A stretch of DNA of 64,000 nt from Planctomycetales bacterium. Lineage in GTDB: Bacteria; Planctomycetota; Planctomycetia; Planctomycetales; Planctomycetaceae. This document shows positions 9,701-19,696 of the stretch, one piece after another (the stretch's first letter is position 1; each line of letters starts with the position of its first letter). A program made the translations under genes and the position numbers. The stretch spans positions 124,001 through 188,000 of the forward strand of contig JAPLOA010000087.1 of assembly GCA_026400835.1 (NCBI GenBank). The letters run 5' to 3'. Under the pieces are notes generated by a model. It saw only the letters and a list, made by a program, of their open reading frames with translations, was not told where the DNA came from and searched no databases.

Positions 9701-10134
9701 TACTCACGGCAGTTTATTCGCTCGCGCCGGGTGGCACAGCCTCGATAGGATGTGTTTCCGGCGGAACATCATGTGGAAGCCATCGCGTTTGACTTAAGTG
9801 CCATGAGCCCTGCCGAAACGCGACGAAATAAGAATCGCGTGTTACAGCGTTGGCTCGTCTGCATGTTGCCAATCGCGTCATCATATCTTCAGTCCGCGAA
9901 GTTGTGATGCGGGCAGGGCGAGGGTATTGTTTCCTGACCAGATGGACTCTTCTTCGAGGGCTTTGTTGCGGCAGCCAACGCCAGCCGGTGCGATTCGATG
10001 GGGATACTGGAGGATCTCTTTTCGTTCGCGGGAAGTCCAGGATCTCGATCTGTCGTAGTCCGGTCTTTCGCGTTGCCAAACGATAAAACATCACAGAAGT
10101 TTGGATTCGTGAACGATCAGGGAGCAGGGAAACG

Positions 10135-11049
10135 ATGGTTGCCATTGGCATTGATATCGGCGGAACAAAGATCGCCATCGCAGCAGTCGGCTCGCAGGGA
10201 GAAGTTCTTGCGAGTGTTCGATTTGCCACCGAACCAAACCTCGGCTTCAAAACGGCACTCAGCAAGATGATTTCCGGCATCAACCATGTCATCAGTGATG
10301 GCGTACTGAAGGGCGAAATGCTGGATGGCATTGGGATCGGATGTGCCGGGCCTGTCGATCCCGCGCGAGGAACGATTCATAATCCCCACACGCTTCCCAC
10401 GTGGGATGACTGCGATCTTGTGTCGCCATTGGCAGAGCGATTTGCAGTCCCCGTGAGAATGGAGAACGACGCCGATGCGGCGGCTTCCGGGGAGGCTCGT
10501 TTTGGGGCCGGTCGCGGTTCAGATCCGATGGTCATGCTGACGTTCGGCACTGGGATTGGATTCGCCGCCATCGTCAAGGGGCAGATTTATCGTGGAGTCG
10601 CGGGTGAGCATCCGGAAGCCGGCCATATTCCGACAATTGCAGATGGTCCGGAATGTTATTGTGGTCTGCGTGGTTGTTTTGAAGCGATGGCTTCAGGCAC
10701 TGCGATTGATGCGGCGGGCAAAGTCTCTGGATTTGCGGATGGCCGAGCCGTCTTCGCGGCAGCGGCTGCCGGTGATTCTCTGGCATCAGGAATTCTGGAT
10801 GTTGCAGTGAATTCAACAGCCACAGCAATCTGGACGCTGGCTCACACATTTCTTCCTCAGCGATTCGTGCTGGGAGGTGGTCTGATTGACGATCATTTCG
10901 AACTCTTCGCAGCGCACGCCCGAACTGCTTTATCGCGAGCCGTCTTGTTGCCCAAAGGACGCGTCGAAGTTGTCAGGGCCAGCCTGGGAAATGATGCCGG
11001 TGTCGTTGGCGCGGCATCGTTGGTGATGAAAACCGGGAACATTGGTTGA
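10135..11049 (+). CDS. ROK-family sugar kinase (glucokinase-like)
   Basis: A 304-residue cytoplasmic kinase. The ATP-binding phosphate-1 motif GIDIGGTK is at 5-12. The catalytic Asp lies in MENDADAA (Asp112), followed by LTFGTGIGF (phosphate-2). The ROK zinc motif is complete: EAGHIP (His164) with CYCGLRGCFE (Cys174, Cys176, Cys181). No N-terminal winged-helix domain is present, so it is a kinase and not a ROK repressor. Family members phosphorylate glucose, fructose or N-acetyl sugars with ATP; the substrate cannot be read from the sequence. GGAGCAGGGA ends a few bases before the ATG. It is flanked by intergenic repeats and is probably monocistronic. Confidence 0.9.
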   Translation: MVAIGIDIGGTKIAIAAVGSQGEVLASVRFATEPNLGFKTALSKMISGINHVISDGVLKGEMLDGIGIGCAGPVDPARGTIHNPHTLPTWDDCDLVSPLAERFAVPVRMENDADAAASGEARFGAGRGSDPMVMLTFGTGIGFAAIVKGQIYRGVAGEHPEAGHIPTIADGPECYCGLRGCFEAMASGTAIDAAGKVSGFADGRAVFAAAAAGDSLASGILDVAVNSTATAIWTLAHTFLPQRFVLGGGLIDDHFELFAAHARTALSRAVLLPKGRVEVVRASLGNDAGVVGAASLVMKTGNIG

Positions 11050-11055
11050 GCTTCG

Positions 11056-11089
11056 CAGGCCGGACCGAGCGGCAGCGAGTTCCGGCCTG
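11056..11089. repeat. Short palindrome, family shared with 42738-42771
   Basis: The segment CAGGCCGGACCGAGC ... GAGTTCCGGCCTG is an imperfect inverted repeat directly after the ROK kinase stop. Nearly the same string occurs at 42738-42771 after the third tatA-like gene. Position and symmetry suggest an interspersed REP-like element or a terminator-like hairpin without a T-run. Confidence 0.6.
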
Positions 11090-11225
11090 GATCCATCAGA
11101 CTGTTGATATCTGTGCGTGGCTGCATCGCCAACATAGGTCATTGGTCGAAGTCTATTGGACCCATAACGAGAATTGGTCCACAATCGCGGTTCTCTGCGA
11201 CCTCTGACCACTTCTTTACATCGAA

Positions 11226-11840
11226 ATGCTAATGATGACCGCGAGCGCTGCCGTAAAAGCCGAACTCCTGAGCCGCGATGGTTCTCGTTGTGAGTTCTGC
11301 GGGGCTGAATCCGATCTGGAGGGCTACACGGTCGCTCCGCGCGATCAATCGGCGGTTGATTCCTGTGTGTTGCTTTGTGGAACTTGTGTCACTCAACTGC
11401 AGACTCCAGAAACTCTGGACGCGAATCACTGGCGCTGTTTGAGCGATGCGGTGTGGAACGAGAACGGTGCTGTTGAATTTCTGGCCTGGCGTGTTCTGTA
11501 GTATCTTGAAGGTCAAGCCTCGGCTGGTGAACTGCTCGAACAAATCTATCTCGACGAAGACTTGCAGGCATGAGCTTCATCGGCACCGTTGATTGCTGCA
11601 GACGATTCCTCCGACGAAGTCAGCGAAAAACCCACCGTCGACAGCAACGGCGCCGTGCGGGCCAATGGCGACGCGGTTTGCATCATCAAGGACCTGAACG
11701 TCAAAGGAACGACGTTCACAGCTAAGCGAGGAACCATTGTTCGCAACATTCGGCTGACAGGCAACCCGGAGCATGTCGAAGGTCGAGTCAACGGGACGGT
11801 CATCGTCCTGAAGACTTGTTTCCTGAAGAAGTCTACGTGA
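11226..11840 (+). pseudogene. PhnA/YjdM-family zinc-ribbon protein, two in-frame stops
   Basis: One reading frame carries a complete long-form PhnA/YjdM protein interrupted by TAG at 11499-11501 and TGA near 11571. The N-terminal part has LLSRDGSRCEFCGAES, LLCGTCVTQL and DANHWRCLSDAVWNENGAVE, with two CxxC pairs that would bind zinc. Between the stops are LLEQIYLDEDLQA. After the TGA come DSNGAVRANGDAVCIIKDL, VKGTTFTAKRGTIVRNIRL and the ending LKKST, the conserved PhnA C-terminal domain. The frame is otherwise uninterrupted, so the loss looks recent. The C-terminal half alone (11589-11840) could still be translated, as the short form of the family consists mainly of it. Confidence 0.8.
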
Positions 11841-11915
11841 CCGAGTGCAAGGTTTTGACTGTAGGTTGGACATTCCTGTCCGACGTCCTGACCACTTATT
11901 GAATCTGAGTGTTTT

Positions 11916-12004
11916 GTAGGGTGTGACAAGCGGAGCGCAGGCACACCAGCTTTGCTGCCAATTGGTGTGCCAGCGTTCGCCGCGGCGAACTTGTCACACC
12001 CTAC
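11916..12004. repeat. Interspersed palindrome with GTAGGGTGTGACAAG arms
   Basis: The outer arms GTAGGGTGTGACAAG (11916-11930) and CTTGTCACACCCTAC (11990-12004) are perfect inverted repeats. Inner arms GGCACACC and GGTGTGCC also pair, giving a long cruciform-capable element. It lies in a gene-free spot between the phnA relic and the convergent gene ending at 12115. It has the form of a non-autonomous planctomycete repeat; no transposase is present. Confidence 0.75.
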
Positions 12005-12114
12005 AGGCTATGGCATCTTGAAGCAATGCGCCGCCGTGACGTCCCGACGTGCAACGGCACTAAGTAACAGCGAAATTGAGCGACGCGCAGGAATGCCCAT
12101 CCTACGACGATGCA

Positions 12115-13971
12115 CTAGAACTTTCGCAATGTCGTGCGAGCGGACTTCTGAGTCTGACCGGCGACGTCCATTCGAGTAATCTTCCAGTGGCCTTCGCGTG
12201 GTTCGATGGTAAACACGGCATCGAATTGGTTCTGCCGTTCGTGAACATGTCCCCAGTGTTCAACAGTCCCGGACACGGTCCACGTTGACTTGTATTGAAA
12301 TCCAGGCCAAGGCACGACACTCTGCTTGCGAGCAATCGCAGCACCAGCATCGTATGCTACACTACGGATTCTCGCGATGGCTCCGCCCTGATCCCGCAAC
12401 TCCAGGCTCTGACGCAATTGCAGATAGAGATCTTCCAGCAGCTCGCCGTCTACGGTCTGAGCCAGTGCATCGTAGATTCGATCTTCGGTTCCAAAATCCA
12501 GAGAACGATAAAGCCCGGAATGGAGTGAGTTGAAAACATCTTTGGCCTGATCTGCCGACAATTCTTCCGGGCTTTTCCATGGATGGTTAATCACAACCGA
12601 AAGTGGTTTCCAGGCGAAGACAGCAACGATCAACAGCACCCCGGCGGCGGCTCGACCTACCGTCGCGGAAGTCTTCTTTAACAGAAATAGTGCAGCCGCC
12701 GCCAAAACAGCGCTGCCTGCCAACAATCGCATCATCGGCTTAGAATTATACACCGCGTCAACCGACGAAATCTGTTTGGGAAGATCTTCGGGCTTACACT
12801 TCCATGTCAGAGTATTGTCCTCTGCTGTGTTAAACCTTGAGAACTCAAACTTGCTCATCGAGTTTGGATAAGCAATGACCACGGCCGGCACTTTGGTCAT
12901 CGTTGAATAAAACGTGCTCCAGCTCTGCGAAACATCACGAATCGAATCATCGGGTGTCTTATACGTCATGATGATCCCAACGCGCCCGCTCGCCATGCTG
13001 ACCTTCTGCGCGGCAGCCTGAGCAGCGAAGTCGGAGAGATTCAGGGAGTAAAAATCGATCCGAGTAAACTCCGGGATGATTCTTGTTCCGTTGATAACAA
13101 CCGGGTTCTGATCTTTCAGCCAGTTACGGATTTGCTCGCGAATCGCATCCTGCTCGCCAATCTCAACAAATGCCGGATCCTGATGCTTGATGGGCAGAAT
13201 CGTTGCCAGTGTTGCTAACGGAATCAGAATCTCATGTCGCATCTCGACGGGTTCGATATAGATGAACGAGTAGACGCTGCTATAGCTGGTGATCCCCAGC
13301 GTGGCTTCGCGCTGTTTCTCAAACCACGAGTCCCATTCTTCGTCGGATGCGTCTTCAGCCAATTCCTGTTTCCAGTCGAAACGCACTGTGGTTGAGCCAC
13401 CGGGCAGAAGTCGTTCGGTGAAATTCAGCCCTGTACCAGCCTGATGAATATTGAGGCTCATCTCACTGGGGACGATTGAATTCGCGTCGGTGATATCCTG
13501 TTGAATCGTCAAGAACTCGGGAGGCATCGCTAACGGGACTTCGATCTCATACGTCGCAGTGTGCTGCATCATATCCGTCGCCGCGATTCCGTCGGCAGGA
13601 ATCTCAAACGGCTTCATGTCCGTAATCTGACCTTTGTAGAGTTCTCCGTTGGCATCTCGCAGCGAGATCTTTTCCAGCAGAAACTTCTTATGGTCCTCGA
13701 GGCCCTGTTTAAGATCTTCAGGAATCAGTCGATCCTGATCATTTGGCTCGAGCCCCTGAAACAGAATCAGGTCTTCGGCAAACATCTGAACTCGCAGAAT
13801 CGCTTTGCTGCGAGTCACAAACATTTGAACTTCAGTAATCGAAATCGGGTGAGCAACACCGGTCGCTTCGCAAACTCTGTTGGCCACTGTACAGAGGAGA
13901 AGAATCAATCCGGCCGCAAAAACGCTGGAAAGGATTTGGCGTGCCGACACGTTAGGTAGCGATGGGAACAC
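12115..13971 (-). CDS. Membrane protein of unknown function
   Basis: A 618-residue protein I do not recognise. An N-terminal hydrophobic segment (ILSSVFAAGLILLLCTVANRV, about 12-33) is a signal peptide or anchor. A long extracytoplasmic region of beta-rich character follows (about 35-410), then two hydrophobic segments near 413-432 (LLAGSAVLAAAALFLLKK) and 440-460 (AAGVLLIVAVFAWKPLSVV). The C-terminal 155 residues begin at LSADQAKDVFNSLHSGLYRSL and end with FTIEPREGHWKITRMDVAG. It is divergent from the PKD-domain gene at 14147, with 175 bp between. No catalytic motif is evident. Confidence 0.75.
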   Translation of the reverse strand: MFPSLPNVSARQILSSVFAAGLILLLCTVANRVCEATGVAHPISITEVQMFVTRSKAILRVQMFAEDLILFQGLEPNDQDRLIPEDLKQGLEDHKKFLLEKISLRDANGELYKGQITDMKPFEIPADGIAATDMMQHTATYEIEVPLAMPPEFLTIQQDITDANSIVPSEMSLNIHQAGTGLNFTERLLPGGSTTVRFDWKQELAEDASDEEWDSWFEKQREATLGITSYSSVYSFIYIEPVEMRHEILIPLATLATILPIKHQDPAFVEIGEQDAIREQIRNWLKDQNPVVINGTRIIPEFTRIDFYSLNLSDFAAQAAAQKVSMASGRVGIIMTYKTPDDSIRDVSQSWSTFYSTMTKVPAVVIAYPNSMSKFEFSRFNTAEDNTLTWKCKPEDLPKQISSVDAVYNSKPMMRLLAGSAVLAAAALFLLKKTSATVGRAAAGVLLIVAVFAWKPLSVVINHPWKSPEELSADQAKDVFNSLHSGLYRSLDFGTEDRIYDALAQTVDGELLEDLYLQLRQSLELRDQGGAIARIRSVAYDAGAAIARKQSVVPWPGFQYKSTWTVSGTVEHWGHVHERQNQFDAVFTIEPREGHWKITRMDVAGQTQKSARTTLRKF

Positions 13972-14146
13972 AGTTCAGAGTTCTGGTTCAAGGGGGACTT
14001 GAGTGAAAATAAGCACCATTTTGATTCGCAGCCTGGTATCAGTTACAGGGAATTGCAACCATGTCGCCACCGGGCATAGACTTTATTGCCCCGCAAAGCG
14101 CGCATTGATGGCTCAGGTTGTTTTCGTCGTTCAGGGAGATTTTTCT

Positions 14147-15217
14147 ATGCGTACACTGCTGCTTCTGATGGCGTTCATGCAGGCCGAAGGGGAATCGCCG
14201 AGACCTGATGTGGAGTATTCCATCTTTCAGTTTCCCACGAACCGGATTCCTCGTATCGATGGCGATGCCAGCGACTGGGCCATTGTGCCGGATTCTTACG
14301 CGATCGGCACGGATCAATTGGTTGATACCGTTGGAAAGCACGGAGATAAACGTGACCCTGAGAATCTGGACGTCAGCGTCAAAGTCGGCTGGGTGAAAGG
14401 TCAGAGCCATCTCTATTTTCTGTACGAAGCGTCGGATAATTACTGGGACTTTGCCAGCACCGATCTGCACAACGACATCTTTGAAGTCGTCGTTGATGGC
14501 GATCGTTCGGGAGGTCCGCTGATTCGTCAAATGCATCCGAAAGCGGCTCTTCGAGACAAGATGGAGACGCACTTTCTTTTCCACGGAGTTCATGCGCAGA
14601 ATTATCACATCTTCACGCCGGCCGAGGGAAAAGACTGGACGATGGTCTGGGGATCTCAGCCGTGGATCAAAGATTTGCCGTATGCTAACTCAGCGACTCG
14701 TTACAACTTTAAGCACGGCGAATCCGGAAAGCTGACGCTCGAATTCTTTATCACTCCGTTCGATTACGCGCCGCCAGATAAATCTCGAGCGATCGCGTCA
14801 AAGTTGGAGGAGAATCAACTGATTGATTTGTCGTGGTCGGTATTGGACTACGATAGTGATGCGGAGAAACAGTACAACGGCTTCTGGAATCTTTCGCACA
14901 AGACGACGATGTACGGAGATGCGTCAGATCTTGTTGCCTTTCGTCTGAAACCGATCGAAGCCAGTCTGCGAAAACCAGTCGAAGCCGATTGGTCGTTCAA
15001 GGTCATCAGCGTCGAAGATCGCACCGTCGCATTTCGGGATCTGTCGTGGGGCGAGATCACCACATGGCACTGGGACTTCGGTGACGGCACGACCTCGACC
15101 GATCAGCATCCGACACATAAGTACGAAAAGACCGGTGAGTTTGTCGTTGTGCTGAATGTGGACGGCCCCAAAGGAAAATCTCGTCGCTCAAAAGTCTGGG
15201 ACGTAACCCTGCCTTAG
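14147..15217 (+). CDS. Secreted protein with CBM9/DOMON-like domain and C-terminal PKD domain
   Basis: The frame is open from 14003, but the ATG at 14147 has an AGGGAGA element 8 nt upstream and starts a short leader (MRTLLLLMAFMQAEG), giving 356 residues. Residues about 25-210 (RIPRIDGDASDWAIVPDSY, VGWVKGQSHLYFLYEASDNY, HNDIFEVVVDGDRSGG) follow the CBM9-like/DOMON pattern seen in extracellular sugar-binding proteins. The last 85 residues are a PKD domain with the classic WHWDFGDGTTSTDQHPTHKY. Probably extracellular and carbohydrate-related; no catalytic residues are seen. Confidence 0.75.
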   Translation: MRTLLLLMAFMQAEGESPRPDVEYSIFQFPTNRIPRIDGDASDWAIVPDSYAIGTDQLVDTVGKHGDKRDPENLDVSVKVGWVKGQSHLYFLYEASDNYWDFASTDLHNDIFEVVVDGDRSGGPLIRQMHPKAALRDKMETHFLFHGVHAQNYHIFTPAEGKDWTMVWGSQPWIKDLPYANSATRYNFKHGESGKLTLEFFITPFDYAPPDKSRAIASKLEENQLIDLSWSVLDYDSDAEKQYNGFWNLSHKTTMYGDASDLVAFRLKPIEASLRKPVEADWSFKVISVEDRTVAFRDLSWGEITTWHWDFGDGTTSTDQHPTHKYEKTGEFVVVLNVDGPKGKSRRSKVWDVTLP

Positions 15218-15249
15218 TGCTTTGTCAGCCGTGAATTGAGGGATGGTCA

Positions 15250-15294
15250 GCGGGCGAGACGCCCGCGCTCCGGGAGCGCGGACGTCTCGTCCGC
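15250..15294. repeat. Interspersed palindrome (GCGGRCGAGACGYCCGCGCTC arms)
   Basis: Two 21-nt arms, starting GCGGGCGAGACG at 15250 and ending CTCGTCCGC at 15294, pair at about 19 of 21 positions around a four-base centre. It lies 33 bp after the PKD gene. It resembles the small palindromes scattered in planctomycete genomes and may double as a transcript-end hairpin. The remainder of 15218-15603 has no coding signal. Confidence 0.7.
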
Positions 15295-15603
15295 TACAGC
15301 TCAACTCCTCAGACGACCGTTGACGTATCACCACGATGCCGCAATCAGCGGAGGGGAAACGGTAGCGTTGTCGACCCTGCTGCTTTCAACTTCAGCTCTG
15401 ATCCTGCAACTCGAAACACTAAGTCTCAGAGATCTTGCCGGGCATTGGGGCAAGGCAGCAGGGGCCATCTCGTCGCTTGTTTTTCAACAGGCTGGAAGAC
15501 GGTCTCTGGCTTTCCTTGACGAAGCCAGTCGCAACATTCAGGCTACTGCAGTGTTTCTCCGTTCAACGTCGGTGGCTGATCCCGATGATCAGTGAGGTGT
15601 GTT

Positions 15604-18600
15604 TTGCGAAGTCATCAAAAGTATTGCTGTGGCCTGCTGGTCTTTGCCGCAAACGCCATCGTGGCAACCTTGGGCAGGGCTCAGGATTTGCCAGACGGAA
15701 CGGAAGCAGCCACAAAGCAAACGGCGGCCTTTCGAGTTCCCGCAGGAATGACTGTGGATCTGTTCGCCGCTGAGCCAAAGTTGGCTTCTCCTGTGGCCAT
15801 TGGGCTCGACGAACACAATCGAGTTTTCGTGGCAGAAGAATACCGATTTAATCTTGGAACAGAAGAGAATCGAACTCGCCCGTTTCTGCTGGAAGATGAT
15901 CTTCAATTGCAGACGACTGAAGACCGCCTCCGTATGTACGAAAAGTGGGCCACCAAATTCGAAGGCGGGATGGAGTGGTTCAAAAAAACAGCCGACCAGG
16001 TACGGCTCGTCGAAGACACTGACGGTGATGGCCGCGCGGATCGGTCGACGGTATTTGCTCCGGGATTCAATGGGACTCTGGATGGAATGGCGGCCGGTGT
16101 GATGGCGACGGATGGCGATGTGTTCTTCACCTGCATCCCCAATCTCTGGCGTCTTCGCGATACCAACGGCGATGGTGTTGCCGATGAACGCACCGTGATG
16201 CAGTCTGGCTTTGGCGTCAACGCTGGATTTCTGGGCCACGATCTGCATGGCCTATGCTGGGGCCCCGATGGGAAACTGTACTTCTCTGTCGGCGATCGCG
16301 GGTTTCATCTGAGAACTCGCGAAGGGATGACTCTGCACGGTCCTCGCAATGGTGCCATTTTTCGCTGTTTGCCCGATGGAAGCGAAATGGAAGTCGTGAT
16401 GCGTGGACTCCGGAATCCGCAGGAGATCATCTTCGACAAATACGGCAACCTATTTGCCGACGACAACAACTGCGACAAAGGAGATCACTCCCGACTGGTC
16501 TATGTCATCGAAGGCGGACACAGTGGCTGGAACATGGCGTTTCAAAGTCTGCCCGAACCGTATCTGACCGGCCCATGGCATGCCGAGAAGATGTGGCACC
16601 TGCCGGAATCGCACCCGAAAGCAGCAGGAGCAGCAGAGGTTTCTTCAGCGGCGACACCTGTCGCGACCGATGATCGGCCGGCATGGTTGCTGCCTCCGGT
16701 TGGAAAACTGGGCGCTGGGCCGTCGGGATTCACGTATTATCCGGGCACGGGCCTCGCGGAACGCTACGACCATCATTTCTTTCTATGTAACTACACGGGC
16801 AATGGCGGTATCGAATCATTCTCCATCGTGCCTCGGGGTGCCGGATTCGAGATTGTCGACGAGCATGATTTTCTGAAGCCCGTGTTCGCCACCGATTGCG
16901 AGTTCGGATACGACGGCCGACTCTATGTGTCTGATTTCGTCAATCTCATCTGGGAGGGTGGTTCATCCGGCGGACGAATTTATCGAGTGACAGACCCAGC
17001 GAATCAGTCGGCTGCGGTCGTGACGGAAACCACCAGCCTGATGCGAGCAGGTCTCAAAGGCCTGCCTCCTCAGAAGTTGTCGGAACTTCTTGGACATGCC
17101 GATCAGCGGATTCGTCAGCGAGCCCAGTTCGCTCTGGCAGCGCAGGGGGAATCGTCCACTTCGATATTCAATGAAGTGGTTTCAGCCACAAATCCACTGT
17201 TGAAGCGACTGCATGGAATCTGGGGACTGGGACAAATCGCCACTGCTGCTCATCGAACACAACTGGCTGCCTCATCACAACCGAATTCTGGCAACCCGCC
17301 TTTGTCAGGCCGAGTCATGCAGCAGACGAATATGGCAGCAGAAGCGTTAACGTTGCTGCTGAACGATGACGATTCCGAAGTCCGTGCTCAGGCACTGCGA
17401 ACTCTGGGTGATCTTCGCTATCAGCCTGCCGCCGTAGCGGTAACTGCAAAGTTGAAAGACGCGGATCCGCGAGTCCGCATGTTTGCCGCACTGGCTGTTG
17501 GTCGGATGAAGTACGCGGCGGCCTTGCCGGATGTGATTGAGCTCCTGCGGACCAATGGGCATTCAGATCCGTGGCTGCGACACGCCGGGGTGATGGCGTT
17601 GGCGGGAATCAAAGATCGCTCTGCATTGTCACGTTACGCGACCGATCAAGATCCTGTCATTCGCATGACGGTGCTGCTGACGGTTCGTAAATGGCTGCTG
17701 GAGTCACAGGAGAACTGGATTTCGACGGAGGTCGATGAGATTCCTGCGTATTCCCCCGACTCTGCAGATGTTGATTCAATCGTGGCGTTTCTGATTGATT
17801 CGGATCGTCAAGTCGTAGCGGAGGCGGCCCGAGCCATCAACGATCTGCCTCTGGAAAGTGCTACGCAGACACTGGCTGAGCTTGTGGAGAAAGAGCCTGC
17901 GCAGAAGACAGGCCTTTCGCCGCTCAGCACGATGCCGGATTCCTTGTTGCGGCGAATTGTGAACGCCAATTTTCGCCTGGGAGATGTCGTTTCTCTGCAG
18001 CGAATCCTTGTGATAGCGCAAAGTTCACTCTGTTCTTTTGCAGTTCGTCAGGAGGCACTGCAGGCGTTGATTGATTGGGCCGAACCGTCGTCTCGAGATC
18101 GCGTCACTGGCTTCTGGCGTCCTCTGACTGCTCGTGATGCCGAGATGATGAAACGTTGTCGAGAAGTGCTTGCGGATCAATTGCCAGCGTTGTTGGCTAC
18201 GACGCCGGATACACTCCAGGGGCAACTCGTGACTCTGATCGATCGTCATCAGCTTCCGATTGACGATGGTGAGTTCGCGGCGTGGGTGACTGATTCCTCG
18301 AAGAGTTCTTCTGTTCGCGTGGCTGCGTTAAGACTGCTGGCGGCCAGAGAGTCACTGGAAACTTGGGTAAGCATTGATGCTGCTTTGGTGTCTGATGTTG
18401 ATCTCCTGCGAGCCGAAGCGCGGGACTTGTTACTGAAACTGGAGCCTGATCGGGGACGAGGATTGCTGATCGAGATTGCTCAGTCAGCGGCCGCCTCGAT
18501 TCTCGAACGCCAACGTGCGATCATCGCCCTTGCAACGCTGCAGCAGGAGCAAGCCGATGCTGTGTTGCTGACTCTGGCCCGGCAACTGGCCGATGAAACA

Positions 18601-19176
18601 CTGGCTCCGGCTTTGTCTCTGGAAGTCATTGAAGCCGCGACGCTGCGAAATACAACGGAACTGAAGAGTCTTGTTGACCAGTTCAAAGCGAAGCAAAGCG
18701 GAAATGGCTTGCTGGCTCAGTATCAAGCGGCTGTCGAAGGTGGTAGCCCTGATCAAGGACGAAGTCTGTTCGTGGGACATCGCGTTGCTCAGTGCGTGCG
18801 ATGTCATAAGGTTGGCAGCACTGATGTCGGCCGTGCAGTAGTCGGCGGAAATGCAGGGCCTGATTTGAATCAGGTGGCAAAACGTCATGACCGCGCGTCG
18901 TTGTTGCAATCGCTGGTGGAGCCGAGTGCAAAAATTGCGAAGGGGTTCGAATCAGTCACAATCGTGCTTCAGTCTGGTCAGTTGGTGGCGGGGTTGATCC
19001 GCAGTGAGGAGAACGGAATGATCATGATCGAGCAGCCTGATGGCAAACTTGTGACGATCTCAGCCGACGATGTGGAAGACAGAACAACTCCGAAGTCCGC
19101 CATGCCCGAAATGCACCGCGCGTTGACTTTGCGAGAGTTGAGAGATCTGGTGGAGTATTTGTCGACGCTGCAGTAG
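15604..19176 (+). CDS. Large secreted PVC-type dehydrogenase/HEAT/heme c protein
   Basis: The frame opens at a GTG (15592), but the TTG at 15604 is better placed after AGGTGT, giving 1190 residues and a signal peptide (CCGLLVFAANAIVATLGRAQ). Residues about 35-480 form the PVC membrane-bound dehydrogenase domain (FRVPAGMTVDLFAAEPKLAS, GLDEHNRVFVAEEYRF, CWGPDGKLYFSVGDRGFHLR, GLRNPQEIIFDKYGNLFADD). About 490-1010 is a long HEAT-repeat solenoid. The C-terminus holds a heme c site, CVRCH, then GGNAGPDLNQVAKRHDRASL and RTTPKSAMPEM. Likely oxidises an unknown extracellular substrate and passes electrons to its heme. A paralogue of the 1679-4540 protein, monocistronic. Confidence 0.87.
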   Translation: MRSHQKYCCGLLVFAANAIVATLGRAQDLPDGTEAATKQTAAFRVPAGMTVDLFAAEPKLASPVAIGLDEHNRVFVAEEYRFNLGTEENRTRPFLLEDDLQLQTTEDRLRMYEKWATKFEGGMEWFKKTADQVRLVEDTDGDGRADRSTVFAPGFNGTLDGMAAGVMATDGDVFFTCIPNLWRLRDTNGDGVADERTVMQSGFGVNAGFLGHDLHGLCWGPDGKLYFSVGDRGFHLRTREGMTLHGPRNGAIFRCLPDGSEMEVVMRGLRNPQEIIFDKYGNLFADDNNCDKGDHSRLVYVIEGGHSGWNMAFQSLPEPYLTGPWHAEKMWHLPESHPKAAGAAEVSSAATPVATDDRPAWLLPPVGKLGAGPSGFTYYPGTGLAERYDHHFFLCNYTGNGGIESFSIVPRGAGFEIVDEHDFLKPVFATDCEFGYDGRLYVSDFVNLIWEGGSSGGRIYRVTDPANQSAAVVTETTSLMRAGLKGLPPQKLSELLGHADQRIRQRAQFALAAQGESSTSIFNEVVSATNPLLKRLHGIWGLGQIATAAHRTQLAASSQPNSGNPPLSGRVMQQTNMAAEALTLLLNDDDSEVRAQALRTLGDLRYQPAAVAVTAKLKDADPRVRMFAALAVGRMKYAAALPDVIELLRTNGHSDPWLRHAGVMALAGIKDRSALSRYATDQDPVIRMTVLLTVRKWLLESQENWISTEVDEIPAYSPDSADVDSIVAFLIDSDRQVVAEAARAINDLPLESATQTLAELVEKEPAQKTGLSPLSTMPDSLLRRIVNANFRLGDVVSLQRILVIAQSSLCSFAVRQEALQALIDWAEPSSRDRVTGFWRPLTARDAEMMKRCREVLADQLPALLATTPDTLQGQLVTLIDRHQLPIDDGEFAAWVTDSSKSSSVRVAALRLLAARESLETWVSIDAALVSDVDLLRAEARDLLLKLEPDRGRGLLIEIAQSAAASILERQRAIIALATLQQEQADAVLLTLARQLADETLAPALSLEVIEAATLRNTTELKSLVDQFKAKQSGNGLLAQYQAAVEGGSPDQGRSLFVGHRVAQCVRCHKVGSTDVGRAVVGGNAGPDLNQVAKRHDRASLLQSLVEPSAKIAKGFESVTIVLQSGQLVAGLIRSEENGMIMIEQPDGKLVTISADDVEDRTTPKSAMPEMHRALTLRELRDLVEYLSTLQ

Positions 19177-19222
19177 CCGCGGGCGCGTTGGATAGACAAC
19201 CGCAGCAAATGGGGGCCCAGGT

Positions 19223-19325
19223 GATTTGTGGTGCCGACTTCAGTCGGCAGACTCCACTGTCCATGGAGCAAAATGCTGGCTGAAGCCAGCACTACAAATC
19301 CAACGCCTCCGGCTGGGCGGCAAAT
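19223..19325. repeat. Double-hairpin palindrome plus half-copy of a second repeat family
   Basis: The arms GATTTGTGGTGCCGACTTCA (from 19223) and CAGCACTACAAATC (ending 19300) are inverted repeats at about 21 of 26 positions. Each arm is itself a small hairpin (GCCGACTTCAGTCGGC; GCTGGCTGAAGCCAGC). Immediately after, ACGCCTCCGGCTGGGCGGC (about 19303-19321) matches one arm of the element at 33117-33180, so two repeat families abut here. The rest of 19177-19696 is the leader region of rpsD; I could not identify a promoter with confidence. Confidence 0.7.
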
Positions 19326-19696
19326 GATTGCAGGACCTGATCTGCCCGCCAAACCTGGCGGTCTGGAGCGACTGAAAGGGCTTAGGATTGGCAAATGCCG
19401 TGTTTTTGGCAAATTTTTGATCGATGCCTGATATCCCGAGTGTGAAATCCCGGCATTTTACGCACCGACAGTGTTTCTCAATGTTGCTCATTGGCCCCGT
19501 TGTCGATACCTTTGTCCGTTTCCCGCTTCGCTTTACAGCACACAGCGGGGTTTTTCTCTGCACGCAGCCGCATGAATTGCGGTGTTTGCCTGTCGTATTC
19601 CGGACTTGGTTTCCGGAAAATTTGGTGACGGTCCTGTCGAGCGTTTCGCAGGATGGTGCAGAGTCCGATTGCAAAGTATGGGAGTTTTTCAGGGAA

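Noticed and set aside
11499-11573. Stop-codon recoding in the PhnA/YjdM frame
   Set aside because: Two different stops (TAG and TGA) occur, no recoding element is visible, and other genes here use TGA and TAG as normal stops; pseudogenisation is simpler.
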